Assembly: GCA_016218915.1 (NCBI GenBank)
Contig: JACRCQ010000052.1
Location: 124,001 to 188,000 of the forward strand
Reading direction: 5' to 3'
DNA: 64,000 nucleotides
DNA from: Deltaproteobacteria bacterium
Lineage (GTDB): Bacteria; Myxococcota_A; Polyangia; Polyangiales; Polyangiaceae
This document shows positions 20,664-29,093 of this stretch, in pieces; positions within the stretch are counted from its first letter, which is position 1, and each line of letters opens with the position of its first letter. The notes under the pieces are model-generated. The model saw nothing but the letters and a program-made list of their open reading frames with translations. It was not told the origin of the DNA and ran no database searches. Position numbers and translations under genes: made by a program.

Positions 20664-22612
20664 CACCCTGGTGTGCCCCAACTCTTGACGTCCGGACTCA
20701 CGCGCGGATGTCGACGGATGTTCTCCAACTGCGAGAAGACCGTGCGCGCAATGCGGCTTGCATCCTGATTCGATGTCACCGTGATTTCCACTTTGCTTAT
20801 GTGGGTCCCGCCCCCGCCTCCGGGGTGATGGGACTTCGCTGCAGCGGCCTTGAGATCCGCGTCGTGCTTGCCTCTGAGTAGGTCTGCATTCTGGACAGCG
20901 ATGCTGGCGCTCATGAGTGAGTTGCTGAACGTGACCAGCTCCGCGTTCGCAAGAGTCGCGGCAGATGCGGTCTGCTCGAGCGACGCGGCATGCTCCATCA
21001 GCATGGTCCGGTTCCAGATGAGAGCGGCCGCGTGCTCGTCGTTCGACGCGATCGCCCGCTCCATGCTCTCTTGGTAGAACAGATTCGAGTAGTCGACTTC
21101 TTCCGCGGCGTTCATGGTCGCGAACGCGTGATCTGCCAGGGCTTGACTCTCCACCTCCTGCGTCCGCGATACTTCCTTGTACAGCTGCACTCCCTCGTAG
21201 CCCGCCATCGTCCACGCGGCGATCGCGGCCGTGAACACGATGAGCGCACCCGCGGCCGCGCTCGCGGTTCCTCCGAGGGCAGCGAACGCTCCCCCGCCCG
21301 CTGCTCCACCAGCGCCTGCGCCTGCCCCTGCTCCAGCTCCGGCGCCAAGCGTCGCGGCTCCAGGAGCGGCTGCCGCTGCTCCCCCAAACAGCTGACTGAA
21401 GAGGTTCACCGCTCCGAGGCCCGCTCCGAGCCCGCCGATCGCCATGTTCGCGCCGGTGCCGAGCACAGCCCCGCCAGCCTTCACTCCCATGTAGATCTCG
21501 GCGCCAGTCTTGATCTGGCTGATGGCGTCGGGGGACTGCAGGAACTCCTTGAGCATCGGCAGGTACTTGTCGAGGTATGGCTGGACCGAGGTCCACATCT
21601 CGGACATGGCCTTTGCGGCATTGCGCGCGAAGGTCTCGATCGCCGGCCACCACTCCTGGATCTTCTCCTTGCCGAGTTCGAACCAGTAGGCAATCTTGCT
21701 GCCGATGGCCTCAGCTTCCGACTTGACGTAAGCCTCATTCTTCTCGAACCACTGATTGACCTCGCCAAGCGTGCCCTTGATCTTTCCGAATAGAGGCTCA
21801 GTCGCGAACGTGAGGAAGCGCTTGGAGTTGTCCACGAACGTTGTGGAGAGCCCTTCAAAGCTGCCAGAGAAGGTCGCGATCGCCGGTGCGAACTTGTCGA
21901 CCGCAACGGTCATCTCTTGGACACGCTTCTCTGGAGCGAGCTTGTTGAAGCGCTCCGCGTCGGACCCGCCAAGGCCCATGAGTCTCATCCCAAGCACGTT
22001 GTGGGCGCCCGAGCGCCCTTCCATGAGCATCGCGGCTTCCCTGGCCACTTGCTCCATCGGCAAGCCCGTCACGGCGCCAGTTGCCATGAGCTTGGAGGAC
22101 AACGTCTCAAGTTGCTTCGTGCCCAGGCCTGCACCGTATCCGGGGATCGCGATGGTCTTGAAGATCCCAACGAGGTCCTCGAACTCGCCGGGAAGCGCGG
22201 CCGCATCGCGCCGCATGTCGCGCATGACGTCGGCGCCCAGGGCCATCCCGTCGGTCATGTTCTTGGTGACGCCTTGAGCCCCGAAGATCGCTGACAAACT
22301 GATTTGTGTTGCCTCAAGGGAGGCGTTCAGCTTCACGACGCCGTAGGTGGCAAGGCCGATGCCGCCTGCAACTCCCAGCTTGCCTAGGCCTACGCCGATA
22401 TCCACCGCCTTGCTGGCGATCGCGTCGAACGGGGCCATCACAGATCTTCCGAGCCCTTGCAGCTGGCCGTTGATGCGGCTGAACGCATTCTCGACCGCTC
22501 CGATCTTGGACTGGAAGCCGGAATGCCCCCCCGCCCCGAAGCAGGCAGATTCCAGCTGACCGGAGCCTTTGCTTTCGAATTCGACGGAGCAGACGTACGT
22601 GACATCACTCAT
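20663..22612 (-). CDS. Phage tail tape measure protein
   Basis: 649-aa protein with typical tape measure features: a helical N-terminal region with Gly-rich hydrophobic stretches (SKAVDIGVGLGKLGVAGGIGLATYG), the segment ATQISLSAIFGAQGVTKN, a long helical middle, Ala/Gly-rich hydrophobic patches around 400-470 and a short ordered C-terminus. At this length it would define a rather short tail. It is followed by the coupled 89-aa gene and the hub-like gene. Confidence 0.88.
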   Translation of the reverse strand: MSDVTYVCSVEFESKGSGQLESACFGAGGHSGFQSKIGAVENAFSRINGQLQGLGRSVMAPFDAIASKAVDIGVGLGKLGVAGGIGLATYGVVKLNASLEATQISLSAIFGAQGVTKNMTDGMALGADVMRDMRRDAAALPGEFEDLVGIFKTIAIPGYGAGLGTKQLETLSSKLMATGAVTGLPMEQVAREAAMLMEGRSGAHNVLGMRLMGLGGSDAERFNKLAPEKRVQEMTVAVDKFAPAIATFSGSFEGLSTTFVDNSKRFLTFATEPLFGKIKGTLGEVNQWFEKNEAYVKSEAEAIGSKIAYWFELGKEKIQEWWPAIETFARNAAKAMSEMWTSVQPYLDKYLPMLKEFLQSPDAISQIKTGAEIYMGVKAGGAVLGTGANMAIGGLGAGLGAVNLFSQLFGGAAAAAPGAATLGAGAGAGAGAGAGGAAGGGAFAALGGTASAAAGALIVFTAAIAAWTMAGYEGVQLYKEVSRTQEVESQALADHAFATMNAAEEVDYSNLFYQESMERAIASNDEHAAALIWNRTMLMEHAASLEQTASAATLANAELVTFSNSLMSASIAVQNADLLRGKHDADLKAAAAKSHHPGGGGGTHISKVEITVTSNQDASRIARTVFSQLENIRRHPRVSPDVKSWGTPG

Positions 22613-22616
22613 TGGT

Positions 22617-22892
22617 TCAGTTCGCTTTCTTCTCCTGGGGGGCCAGTGCAGTCAGACGAACATGCGCGATTCCAAGCTCCACGAGCATCGCGCGGATCTC
22701 CGGGTCGCCCGCCTCGACGGCTGCAACCATTGCTTCGAACGATGCTTTCGCCTCCGGGCGCAGTGGGCGATCGCCGTTGCGTTGTCGCAGCAGGAGCAGG
22801 AGCGTATCGACGGAGCCGCGCACCGCCTTGCGGAGTACTTCGATTGGGAACGTGGGCTGATCGGTAGGCTGGTCCATCGTGGTTCCCTTCAC
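22617..22892 (-). CDS. Small protein upstream of tape measure
   Basis: 91-aa protein overlapping the upstream gene by 4 nt (ATGA) and ending 4 bp before the tape measure start. This is the position of tail assembly chaperones in many phages, but the sequence (helical, with VDTLLLLLRQRNGDRPL) was not recognised and no frameshift product is evident. Confidence 0.55.
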   Translation of the reverse strand: MKGTTMDQPTDQPTFPIEVLRKAVRGSVDTLLLLLRQRNGDRPLRPEAKASFEAMVAAVEAGDPEIRAMLVELGIAHVRLTALAPQEKKAN

Positions 22893-23431
22893 GCGACGCT
22901 CGGCGGTTCATCGGGCATGCCGGGAATCGACAGCCCCTTCGCGCGCAGTTCGTTGATGGTGTTGACGGCCTGGGCTTCCTCGGACAGCTGGTGCTGCGGC
23001 TGCAGCCGTGCAGTGCGATCGGCCGCAACCCAGACGCCACCGCCGTGGGCGCGCTCACTGACCCACGCGCGAGACTCGCCTTTCTCTGCGGCCATGCGCG
23101 AGGCCTGCGCTCGAGCGTCGTCGTCGTCGTCCGCATCGATGCGCACGGGTTCGTGCCCCTCGATCTCCACGAACCGAACGACGCGTTGCGCAGCCGCAGC
23201 GAAGGCGCGGCGCTTGGTCTCCGCCAGGTCATCGGAAGTCAGCTCCGGAGCGGCGTCGCCCTCGACGTAGTCGGCGCCGATCCACTGGCCCGGCTTGCCG
23301 TCGAGCTTCACCCATGCGCGCGGGACGCCGATCTGCTTGGCTGCTGCTGCTGCTGCCTCGCGCGCTGTTTTGGCCGTGAGCACCTGCAGCTCCACGGGTC
23401 GGCCGCCCTCTGGTGTGATTGTGACCTTCAT
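22889..23431 (-). CDS. Hypothetical protein with internal duplication
   Basis: 180-aa protein built from two related segments. About residues 24-55 (AREAAAAAAKQIGVPRAWV...GQWIGAD) and about 107-140 (ARAQASRMAAEKGESRAWV...GVWVAAD) align as a repeat: an Ala-rich helix followed by RAWV and a GxWxxAD turn. An acidic Asp run lies between them. It is ATGA-coupled to its neighbours on both sides. Function unknown. Confidence 0.6.
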   Translation of the reverse strand: MKVTITPEGGRPVELQVLTAKTAREAAAAAAKQIGVPRAWVKLDGKPGQWIGADYVEGDAAPELTSDDLAETKRRAFAAAAQRVVRFVEIEGHEPVRIDADDDDDARAQASRMAAEKGESRAWVSERAHGGGVWVAADRTARLQPQHQLSEEAQAVNTINELRAKGLSIPGMPDEPPSVA

Positions 23432-23616
23432 CGGGTGTCCTCGCATTCGTTGCAGTCGTTGTCGGCCGCGGCATCGTCGCGGCGCTTCGTTGTCGTTGTG
23501 GTTGCCAGCGCTTCCTTGGCTGCCGCGGCGGCTTCCTTCCGGTCCGCAGCGGGCAGACCCGCCAGCCATGCACGCACGGCGCGGCGTTCCTCTTGCGTTG
23601 GGCGTCGAGCACTCAT
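23428..23616 (-). CDS. Small hypothetical protein
   Basis: 62-aa, helical and Ala/Arg-rich protein ending in an acidic CNECEDTR tail. It is coupled by 4-nt overlaps at both ends. No function assigned. Confidence 0.5.
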   Translation of the reverse strand: MSARRPTQEERRAVRAWLAGLPAADRKEAAAAAKEALATTTTTKRRDDAAADNDCNECEDTR

Positions 23617-23909
23617 CGTCTCTGCTCCCGTCGAGGCCGAGCAGCTCCACCCGCAACGCCTCGAGCGTGGGCCACGCCAGCTACCGTGAGCGACGTTGTC
23701 TCAACCACGCGCGTGCTCAGCGCCTTGCCGTCGAGCACTTCGATCTCCCCGTGTTCGAGCAGGCGACCGTGGACCATCGCGGCGATCTCCGCGGTGATGA
23801 CGGACGCGGGCAGGTACGCCAGACGCGAGGCCTCGAACGACAAGCGCCTGGTCGGAAGCCGGTAGCCGTGGTTCGCAAGCACGGCGAGGATGGCGGAGCG
23901 CGCGTTCAC
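23613..23909 (-). CDS. Small hypothetical protein
   Basis: 98-aa protein starting at a GTG (VNARSAILAVLANHGYRLPTRRL) that overlaps the preceding TGA. The N-terminal part could be a small winged helix (ILAVLANHGYRLPTRRLSFEASRLAYLPASVITAEIAAMV), but this is only an impression. Confidence 0.5.
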   Translation of the reverse strand: MNARSAILAVLANHGYRLPTRRLSFEASRLAYLPASVITAEIAAMVHGRLLEHGEIEVLDGKALSTRVVETTSLTVAGVAHARGVAGGAARPRREQRR

Positions 23910-24271
23910 TTGTGCAACCTCGCGATCGCATCGTCGATGCCCAGGGATGACGTCTGCCCCGCAGCGATCCCCTGCAGCTTCGCGATCCGCGCGCGCAGTC
24001 GATTCACCGTGCGGAATGTGCCCCGCGAAAGCGGCTTCGCCAGTGCGGCGTCGATGCGTGCTGCAGCAGTGGCGAGCCGGCGCTGCGCGGGTGTCGCGGA
24101 GGGCAGCGCGATCGCGCCATCGCTGCGCGCGACCATGCACGCGCGCAGCAGCCGCTCGATGGCCGCGTGCACGTCGACGGCTTCGTGCTGCTCCTGCAGG
24201 CGCGTGACCAGGTCAACCTCGGTCAACGGGCCGGTCCGGAGGGCGTCGAGGATCGCGGCACAGGTTGTCAC
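23906..24271 (-). CDS. Small hypothetical protein, possible winged helix
   Basis: 121 aa starting at a GTG in a GTGA overlap. The first part, AAILDALRTGPLTEVDLVTRLQEQ..VHAAIERLLRACMVARSDG, has the pattern of a winged helix-turn-helix; a helical C-terminus follows. DNA binding is inferred only. Confidence 0.5.
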   Translation of the reverse strand: MTTCAAILDALRTGPLTEVDLVTRLQEQHEAVDVHAAIERLLRACMVARSDGAIALPSATPAQRRLATAAARIDAALAKPLSRGTFRTVNRLRARIAKLQGIAAGQTSSLGIDDAIARLHK

Positions 24272-24858
24272 GGAGCAGTTCCCTCCCCGCTCGCGGTACC
24301 GACGAGCTCGTCGCCGTCGTTGTCGCCGTCGGCATCCTGCAGGTCCCCATCGTCCGCCTCTGGCACGTCGGAGTACTGCAACCACCAAGCATCCACCGGC
24401 TTGCGCGGAGTCGCCGCCGGCGTCGGGAGCGTCGAGGCCTCACGCGCGACGTGGGACGAGAGCGAATCGTAGGCGCATCGCCACGCGGCACCAGCGCGGT
24501 TGCAGTACCGCGGATAATCCTCAAGCAGCGTCGCCACGTGTTCGGCTGCCAGCGCCCGCCACTTCTCCGGCCACCCCGCGATCGCCTCGCGTGCCCTCGT
24601 GCCGTCGACGTCCGGAGCGACCTGGACGAGCTCCGGCGCGTCGCCAGCGTCGAGATCATCGTCGGGCCCGAGCTGCTCGACCTGGTCGACGTCGGCCGAC
24701 ACGTCGCCCGGTGCACCCGCATGCGCATGGCTGTGCCGGAATAGACTTTGCGGACCCACGCTGAATTCAGCCGCTACCTCGCGCAGACTCTTGCCGCTGG
24801 CGATGGCGCGATCGATGGCCTCGTGTTCGGCGTGGATGCAGATCGAACAGGTTCTCAC
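24268..24858 (-). CDS. Phage DNA-binding protein with CxxC and helix-turn-helix
   Basis: 196 aa. The N-terminus (TCSICIHAEHEAIDRAIASGKSLREVAAEFSV, then SLFRHSHAH) combines a CxxC pair with a transposase-like helix-turn-helix and His pairs, a pattern common in small phage DNA-binding proteins, including some terminase-small-subunit-like ones. The C-terminus is Asp/Pro-rich. The GTG at 24858 overlaps the upstream stop (GTGA), which decides the start. No large terminase gene follows, so a packaging role is not supported. Confidence 0.6.
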   Translation of the reverse strand: MRTCSICIHAEHEAIDRAIASGKSLREVAAEFSVGPQSLFRHSHAHAGAPGDVSADVDQVEQLGPDDDLDAGDAPELVQVAPDVDGTRAREAIAGWPEKWRALAAEHVATLLEDYPRYCNRAGAAWRCAYDSLSSHVAREASTLPTPAATPRKPVDAWWLQYSDVPEADDGDLQDADGDNDGDELVGTASGEGTAP

Positions 24859-25145
24859 GATGCGATCCTTTCTGCGTGTCGGCGCCCTTCGCGCGTCGGC
24901 CGCGGCGCGTACTGGATCGCGAAGCTGATCGCGCACGCACGCTGAACCAGCAACCCGGATTCCTCTGTCGCGCCGGAAGCGTCGAGCGCGGCGAGCGTTC
25001 GATCGGCCAGCTGCGTCCATTCGGCGATGAGCGGGGCGAGCACTTCCGCTTTTCCCTGGCGCTTCGCGGCGTTCAGCTCGCGATCGACTGCGCGGCCCTG
25101 CGCGGCGAGTGCATCCAACACTTTGTTGCGCGGCATGGTGGTCAT
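24855..25145 (-). CDS. Small hypothetical protein
   Basis: 96-aa helical protein (MTTMPRNKVLDALAAQGRAVDRELNAAKR...), coupled by 4-nt overlap to both neighbours. No family recognised. Confidence 0.5.
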   Translation of the reverse strand: MTTMPRNKVLDALAAQGRAVDRELNAAKRQGKAEVLAPLIAEWTQLADRTLAALDASGATEESGLLVQRACAISFAIQYAPRPTREGRRHAERIAS

Positions 25146-25519
25146 GATCCGGATGCCTCCGGAGCCACCGTCCACGTCCGGGACCCACGCTCTCCCACGG
25201 TGGAAACGATCCTTCCATCGTCTTCCGCCATGATGATCCCCGCGAGTACGTGGTCTCGCCGGATCCGAAGGTGGGCGCGGATGAACTCCACTGAGCAACC
25301 GGCGTGCTCTCGAATAAATGCGACAACCTGCTCCGAATGCCCTGCAAGTTGCTCGACTTCCCCATCCCAGGGTTTCGGAGAACGCGCGGCCGCGAAGTCC
25401 CGGCCGTTCGCTTCCTTGAGCAATGCGTCGGCCATCTTGCCCACGTGCACGGTCGTGTGCCCCGGATGTGCCACCATCGCCGCGCACGCAAAGCGCACCC
25501 ATGCCTCGCGATCGTTCAT
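25142..25519 (-). CDS. Hypothetical protein downstream of helicase loader
   Basis: 125 aa. The C-terminal part (VVAFIREHAGCSVEFIRAHLRIRRDHVLAGIIMAEDDGRIVS) fits a winged helix that would bind DNA. The gene lies 26 bp after the DnaC-like gene. The start at 25519 (MNDREAWVRFACAAM) was chosen; the upstream Arg-rich frame looks non-coding. Confidence 0.55.
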   Translation of the reverse strand: MNDREAWVRFACAAMVAHPGHTTVHVGKMADALLKEANGRDFAAARSPKPWDGEVEQLAGHSEQVVAFIREHAGCSVEFIRAHLRIRRDHVLAGIIMAEDDGRIVSTVGERGSRTWTVAPEASGS

Positions 25520-25545
25520 CGGCTGATTCCTTCTTGCGCGCGGGC

Positions 25546-26229
25546 TCAAGGCTTCTGCCCTCCGTTGAAGGGCCAACGCACGACGGAAGCGCCGTCCTGC
25601 AGCCTCCGGAGAACGTCGGCGCCATACTGGTTCGCGATCTGGTCGTCGCGCAGCCATGTCGTTACGATCGTGGGCATGTCGTGAGCGTGGCGATGCCGGA
25701 TGATCAAGACCATCGCGGTGACAGCGGCTGCTCCCATCAACAACTCGCGGCCCAAGTCATCCAGGCACAGCACCGTCGCTGTCTTTGCCTTCGACACCGA
25801 TCCCTTGTCGAGCGCGTTGCAGAACTCGAGGGTGTCGACCCACTGCGGCTGATTACCAGCGTCATCGAACAACCATCCAAAGGGCAGCTCGCTGCATGCG
25901 GCGAGATAGCAGGCGCTGGCCAGACTGGTCTTTCCCACTCCAGACGGTCCCTGAAACAGGAAGCGCAAAGACCTCTCGTCATTGATCGCCTCGGTCATGT
26001 CCTCCCAAACGGAGTCGATGACCTTAGAGCCACCTGCAACCCTGCCTCTCCTTTTCGGATCGATGTCGAAGTCGTAGAAGTGGTTCCCGATGTAGCGCTC
26101 TGGGACACAGAACGTTGCAGCTTCACGCCTATTCCTCTCGCGATCCGCTTGATGCTTCTGTGCAGGCGTCAGATCCGGTTCGACAGCCGAAAACATCGAC
26201 ACGGCCTTCAACTTCGCAGGTTTGCTCAC
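25546..26229 (-). CDS. DnaC-like AAA+ helicase loader
   Basis: 227-aa AAA+ ATPase of the DnaC/IstB type. It has a Walker A motif GPSGVGKT (94-101), a Walker B region VLCLDDL (about 153-158), and IVTTWLRDDQIANQYGADVLRRL near the C-terminus, as in loaders that deliver the replicative helicase. Its ATG overlaps the stop of the O-like initiator gene (ATGA). The O-like plus DnaC-like pairing is the standard phage replication module (compare lambda O/P). Confidence 0.88.
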   Translation of the reverse strand: MSKPAKLKAVSMFSAVEPDLTPAQKHQADRERNRREAATFCVPERYIGNHFYDFDIDPKRRGRVAGGSKVIDSVWEDMTEAINDERSLRFLFQGPSGVGKTSLASACYLAACSELPFGWLFDDAGNQPQWVDTLEFCNALDKGSVSKAKTATVLCLDDLGRELLMGAAAVTAMVLIIRHRHAHDMPTIVTTWLRDDQIANQYGADVLRRLQDGASVVRWPFNGGQKP

Positions 26230-27197
26230 GACGGCTCCACGTCGAGCAGGCTGCTCGGGCTGAATATCGGGTTATCGCTTTGCTGTGGAGGTCGTTTACC
26301 GTTGACCTTGCGCAAGAGCGGATGATCTGGGTCGCGGTCGTAGGCGTCTGGATTGCGGGCGATCTGGCCGATCGTGAGCCCTTTGCCTCGCCAGTAGGAC
26401 CCTGGCGCGAAAGCACGCTCGATCAGAGCCACGCCCCGCTCGACGCCCACGGCAGCGAGCAGGGCAGCAACGCCGCGGTCAACGACTTCGGGCCGGCTCG
26501 GTCCGTATCCTCGGTCGAAGGTGAAGCCTTTCACGTACACAGCGAGCAGCCGCGCGTGGTCGGGGCTCTTCCCGTTCCCGTCCGCCTTCCCATCCCCGGA
26601 CCCGGCGCCGCCACAAGCGGGCGCCCGGGTTCCGGAGGGGGGTGCGAACTCTCTCCCCCTCTGGGGGTAGCTTACTGAGGTAGCTACCCCAGAGGTAGGA
26701 TCTGCTGAAGCGGGTTCAGCGCCAGTTGGAAGCGGGTTCAGCGCCGGCAGTGAACCCCGTTCAGCGCTGTCAGCGGACGCTTGTGCTGAACCCCGTTCAG
26801 CGCCACGTGCTGAACCCCGTTCAGCGCGGCGCGGCTCCTCCGGAGGCAGGGTCAACAGGTAGGTCGGGGGGCAAGAGACTCGCTTGCTCGGGAGCAATTC
26901 CAATCCGAAAGGCAGTGCAGGATCCTTCGCGAGCATCGGCGTTGCAGGTCGATCGTTGCGCCCCCCGCTGCCCTTGCGGGCCGGAAGATCCATGGTGTTG
27001 TCGACAACGGCGCGGCCGGACATTCCGGTGCACTCGCAGATCCGACGCGTGCCGATGCGCGCCTTGCTCCGCAGTCGATCGCCCGTCCTTTGATCGGCGT
27101 GCCGGACAATGACGGTCAGAATCGCCCGACGTGCCAGCGACAGCTTGCACTCCGGTGACCAGATCAACCGATAGGCGCGGGCGAAGTCGAAGCTCAT
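26226..27197 (-). CDS. Replication initiator, lambda O-like
   Basis: 323-aa protein. The N-terminal domain (MSFDFARAYRLIWSPECKL, then ILTVIVRHADQRTGDRLRSKARIGTRRICECTGMSGRAVV) is a typical helix-turn-helix of phage replication proteins. The middle holds AERGSA-type peptide repeats encoded by the DNA iterons at 26704-26825. The C-terminus (VYVKGFTFDRGYGPSRPEVVDRGVAALL...LTIGQIARNPDAYD) probably interacts with the loader or helicase. The start at 27197 overlaps the preceding stop. An origin inside the O gene is the arrangement seen in lambda. Confidence 0.82.
   Translation of the reverse strand: MSFDFARAYRLIWSPECKLSLARRAILTVIVRHADQRTGDRLRSKARIGTRRICECTGMSGRAVVDNTMDLPARKGSGGRNDRPATPMLAKDPALPFGLELLPSKRVSCPPTYLLTLPPEEPRRAERGSARGAERGSAQASADSAERGSLPALNPLPTGAEPASADPTSGVATSVSYPQRGREFAPPSGTRAPACGGAGSGDGKADGNGKSPDHARLLAVYVKGFTFDRGYGPSRPEVVDRGVAALLAAVGVERGVALIERAFAPGSYWRGKGLTIGQIARNPDAYDRDPDHPLLRKVNGKRPPQQSDNPIFSPSSLLDVEPS
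26659..26694. repeat. Hairpin beside the iterons in the O-like gene
   Basis: A CTCTGGGG-GTAGCT arm (26659-26672) and an AGCTACCCCAGAG arm (26682-26694) form a 13-bp stem with one extra G and a 9-nt loop. It lies 10 bp from the first iteron, a likely part of the origin. Confidence 0.65.
26704..26825. other. Putative element replication origin (five iterons)
   Basis: Five related units inside the initiator gene, with TGAA/GGAA starts at 26706, 26728, 26751, 26787 and 26811, so spacing is 22, 23, 36 and 24 bp. The two best copies (26785-26801, 26809-26825) are perfect palindromes GCTGAAC-CCC-GTTCAGC; the others keep one or both half-sites. Iterons in the initiator's own gene, next to a hairpin, resemble the lambda origin. 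Confidence 0.72.
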
Positions 27198-27457
27198 CGG
27201 CCGGTCTTTCTGTGTCCGCGACGCTGCCCGTGGCGCGGCTTCGAGTTCAGGGCCTGCACGAGCGCGCAGGCGACCGGCGCGAGCTCCTGAGTGAGCAACC
27301 ACACGCCAGCCCCACGTTGCCAGACGCCCTCGGCATCGAGCCAGTATCGGTGCAACGCGAGCTTGCCGTCCGCTGTGTGCACGAGGCGTAGGGCTTCCTT
27401 CCCCTGCTTGCCGCGGTCGAGGGACACCAGCACGCGATCTACGGTGGCCTCGCTCAT
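27194..27457 (-). CDS. Small hypothetical protein
   Basis: 87 aa (MSEATVDRVLVSLDRGKQGK...), overlapping both the excisionase-like gene upstream and the O-like gene downstream by 4 nt. It has a beta-rich middle (LRLVHTADGKLALHRYW) and a very basic C-terminus (RHGQRRGHRKTGR) suggesting nucleic-acid contact. Function unknown. Confidence 0.55.
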   Translation of the reverse strand: MSEATVDRVLVSLDRGKQGKEALRLVHTADGKLALHRYWLDAEGVWQRGAGVWLLTQELAPVACALVQALNSKPRHGQRRGHRKTGR

Positions 27458-27795
27458 CGGCTGCCCCTCCGCCGCAAGGGAAGCACGTTCGATCGTGGCG
27501 GTGTGGTTGCCCCGGGCTGCGAGCGGAGCCACGCCAGGACCTGGTCGAGTTCGAACCTGGGCGACTCGCCCAAGCGCACGTGGGGCAGGCCCAGGCCCAT
27601 CATCCGGCGAACGGTCGAGTGTCCGCAGTCGAGGATCTCGGCGAGCGCCGACACCGACAACAGCCGTTTGGCGGGGGCCGGCTCCCCGACTTCCTCGCGC
27701 ACGACGCGACGCATGAGCTGCTCGAGCTGCGAGACGTCGAGCACAGCGACCGCGGGGCCCTTGCACTCGGTAGCTTCTTGACGTAAGTTTTTCAT
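27454..27795 (-). CDS. Excisionase/MerR-type helix-turn-helix protein
   Basis: 113 aa with a DNA-binding domain of the excisionase (HTH_17) type: LLSVSALAEILDCGHSTVRRMMGLGLPHVRLGESPRFELDQVLAWL. Such proteins act as recombination directionality factors or regulators. It starts the tightly overlapping replication operon. It is far from the integrase in the integrated state, but the two become closer neighbours in the circle. Confidence 0.8.
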   Translation of the reverse strand: MKNLRQEATECKGPAVAVLDVSQLEQLMRRVVREEVGEPAPAKRLLSVSALAEILDCGHSTVRRMMGLGLPHVRLGESPRFELDQVLAWLRSQPGATTPPRSNVLPLRRRGSR

Positions 27796-27861
27796 CGTCG
27801 TCGTCCTGCGAAACCGCGCCCCCTGCCAAGGTGTTGCGGTTTTCGCGCTTTGTGGGGTTCC

Positions 27862-28059
27862 TCAGGCTGCACGCGGCTCCATCGATCGAAGGCCTTCCGG
27901 GATCAGGTGCCCCAACCCCAGCGCTCGCATCGCGCGAAGCACACCGGCAACCGTCGTGGAATGCGTGTGCTGCCCTTCCAGGACGGCGCGAACGCTGCGC
28001 GGGTCTCGGCAAGCCTCAACTGCAATCGCTCGAATCAGGTGTGCTGGGATTCGGTCCAT
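27862..28059 (-). CDS. Small helix-turn-helix protein
   Basis: 65-aa protein. LIRAIAVEACRDPRSVRAVLEGQHTHSTTVAGVLRAMRALGL follows the pattern of a LacI-type or Cro-like helix-turn-helix. The upstream frame extension to 28260 looks non-coding, so the ATG at 28059 is preferred. It may control the replication operon that begins 66 bp downstream. Confidence 0.55.
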   Translation of the reverse strand: MDRIPAHLIRAIAVEACRDPRSVRAVLEGQHTHSTTVAGVLRAMRALGLGHLIPEGLRSMEPRAA

Positions 28060-28174
28060 GCACGCAGTCTGCACAGCAGAGTGCAGGCCGTGCGGTCCTG
28101 CCGACACAAGTTCGTTTGTCGGAACCGCGTTCCGACACGTCGCGGGTTGTCGGAAGGCGCCTGCAGTTCTGCGG

Positions 28175-29038
28175 CTACGAGTCCAGCGCTCGGCGCTTCT
28201 CTGTCGTCGCCGATGTCTCGAAGGCGGAGTACGCGGAGCGGGACGGGTAGCCCAGGGCAATCAGTCCGTGGATGACAAGGCTCTGAGCAACGGTTTCATC
28301 GTCCTGGCCAGCGTCGGTCCAGAGCACCTTCGAGAATGCAGCCTCGATCGCCCTCGCCTTCGCAGATTCGAACGGCACGCTCATGTCGACGGATGCGCCG
28401 GCCCGCTTCGCATCACCTACCGAGAGAAGGACAACATCCGCGCGCCGCACGTGTCGCCACACCTTGACGCGCGCTTTGCTCTCCACATCGCGCTTGAGGT
28501 CCTCGGTCCCAACCAGTGCTCCGAGGAAGTGCGCGGTCAGCAATCTTGCGAGCGACGCTCGCCGCGATGGCTCGCTCCGGTCCCCCTTCATAGTTCGCAT
28601 CAAACAGGCCTGAACGCGCACGGCATCCGGCTCGCGATTGCCGAGGCGCACCGGGCCTCCGATCGCGAGCATGTCGACAGGCTTCTCCACACTCTCGTTC
28701 GCTCGAAGTCTGCGGCACTGCTCGGAGTACTCCTCCCTCGACACTCGACGCCCATCGAATCCGATCACGTCCGTGCCATACCCCTGCAGGTAGCGGTTCG
28801 CCTCCCTCGCCATCTTGCCGAGTTGCTGCTGGTCCTTGGTCGCGAGCGCGATCATGACCGCGCGCGTGACAGCTTCCACGTCCGCGTAGCGCTCAGCGAG
28901 CTGGCCGGAGAACCGCAGCCGCTTCGTCATGCCGGCCGTTTGCTCGGCGCTAAGCAGGGCGCGAAGTACGTCGCCCCGCATCGAAGGCTTGCGCTTGGTC
29001 TTCTTCGCTGTAGTCTTGCGTTCGGATCGTCTACTCAC
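28175..29038 (-). CDS. Hypothetical protein
   Basis: 287 aa with a GTG start at 29038 (VSRRSERKTTAKKTKRK), a basic N-terminus and mostly helical sequence including LRFSGQLAERYADVEAVTRAVMIALATKDQQQ. No domain recognised. Downstream ATG starts (for example MRGDVLRALL) are possible. It is transcribed towards the replication operon. Confidence 0.55.
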   Translation of the reverse strand: MSRRSERKTTAKKTKRKPSMRGDVLRALLSAEQTAGMTKRLRFSGQLAERYADVEAVTRAVMIALATKDQQQLGKMAREANRYLQGYGTDVIGFDGRRVSREEYSEQCRRLRANESVEKPVDMLAIGGPVRLGNREPDAVRVQACLMRTMKGDRSEPSRRASLARLLTAHFLGALVGTEDLKRDVESKARVKVWRHVRRADVVLLSVGDAKRAGASVDMSVPFESAKARAIEAAFSKVLWTDAGQDDETVAQSLVIHGLIALGYPSRSAYSAFETSATTEKRRALDS

Positions 29039-29093
29039 GGTCCACCTTGGACGCCCGGTCGTCTTGTCCACGGCTGGGCGTTCGTCTGCCAGC

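Noticed and set aside
16428..22612. Tailocin or contractile injection system
   Set aside because: No sheath, tube, spike or fibre gene was identified, and the genes lie in an att-bounded element with a replication module.
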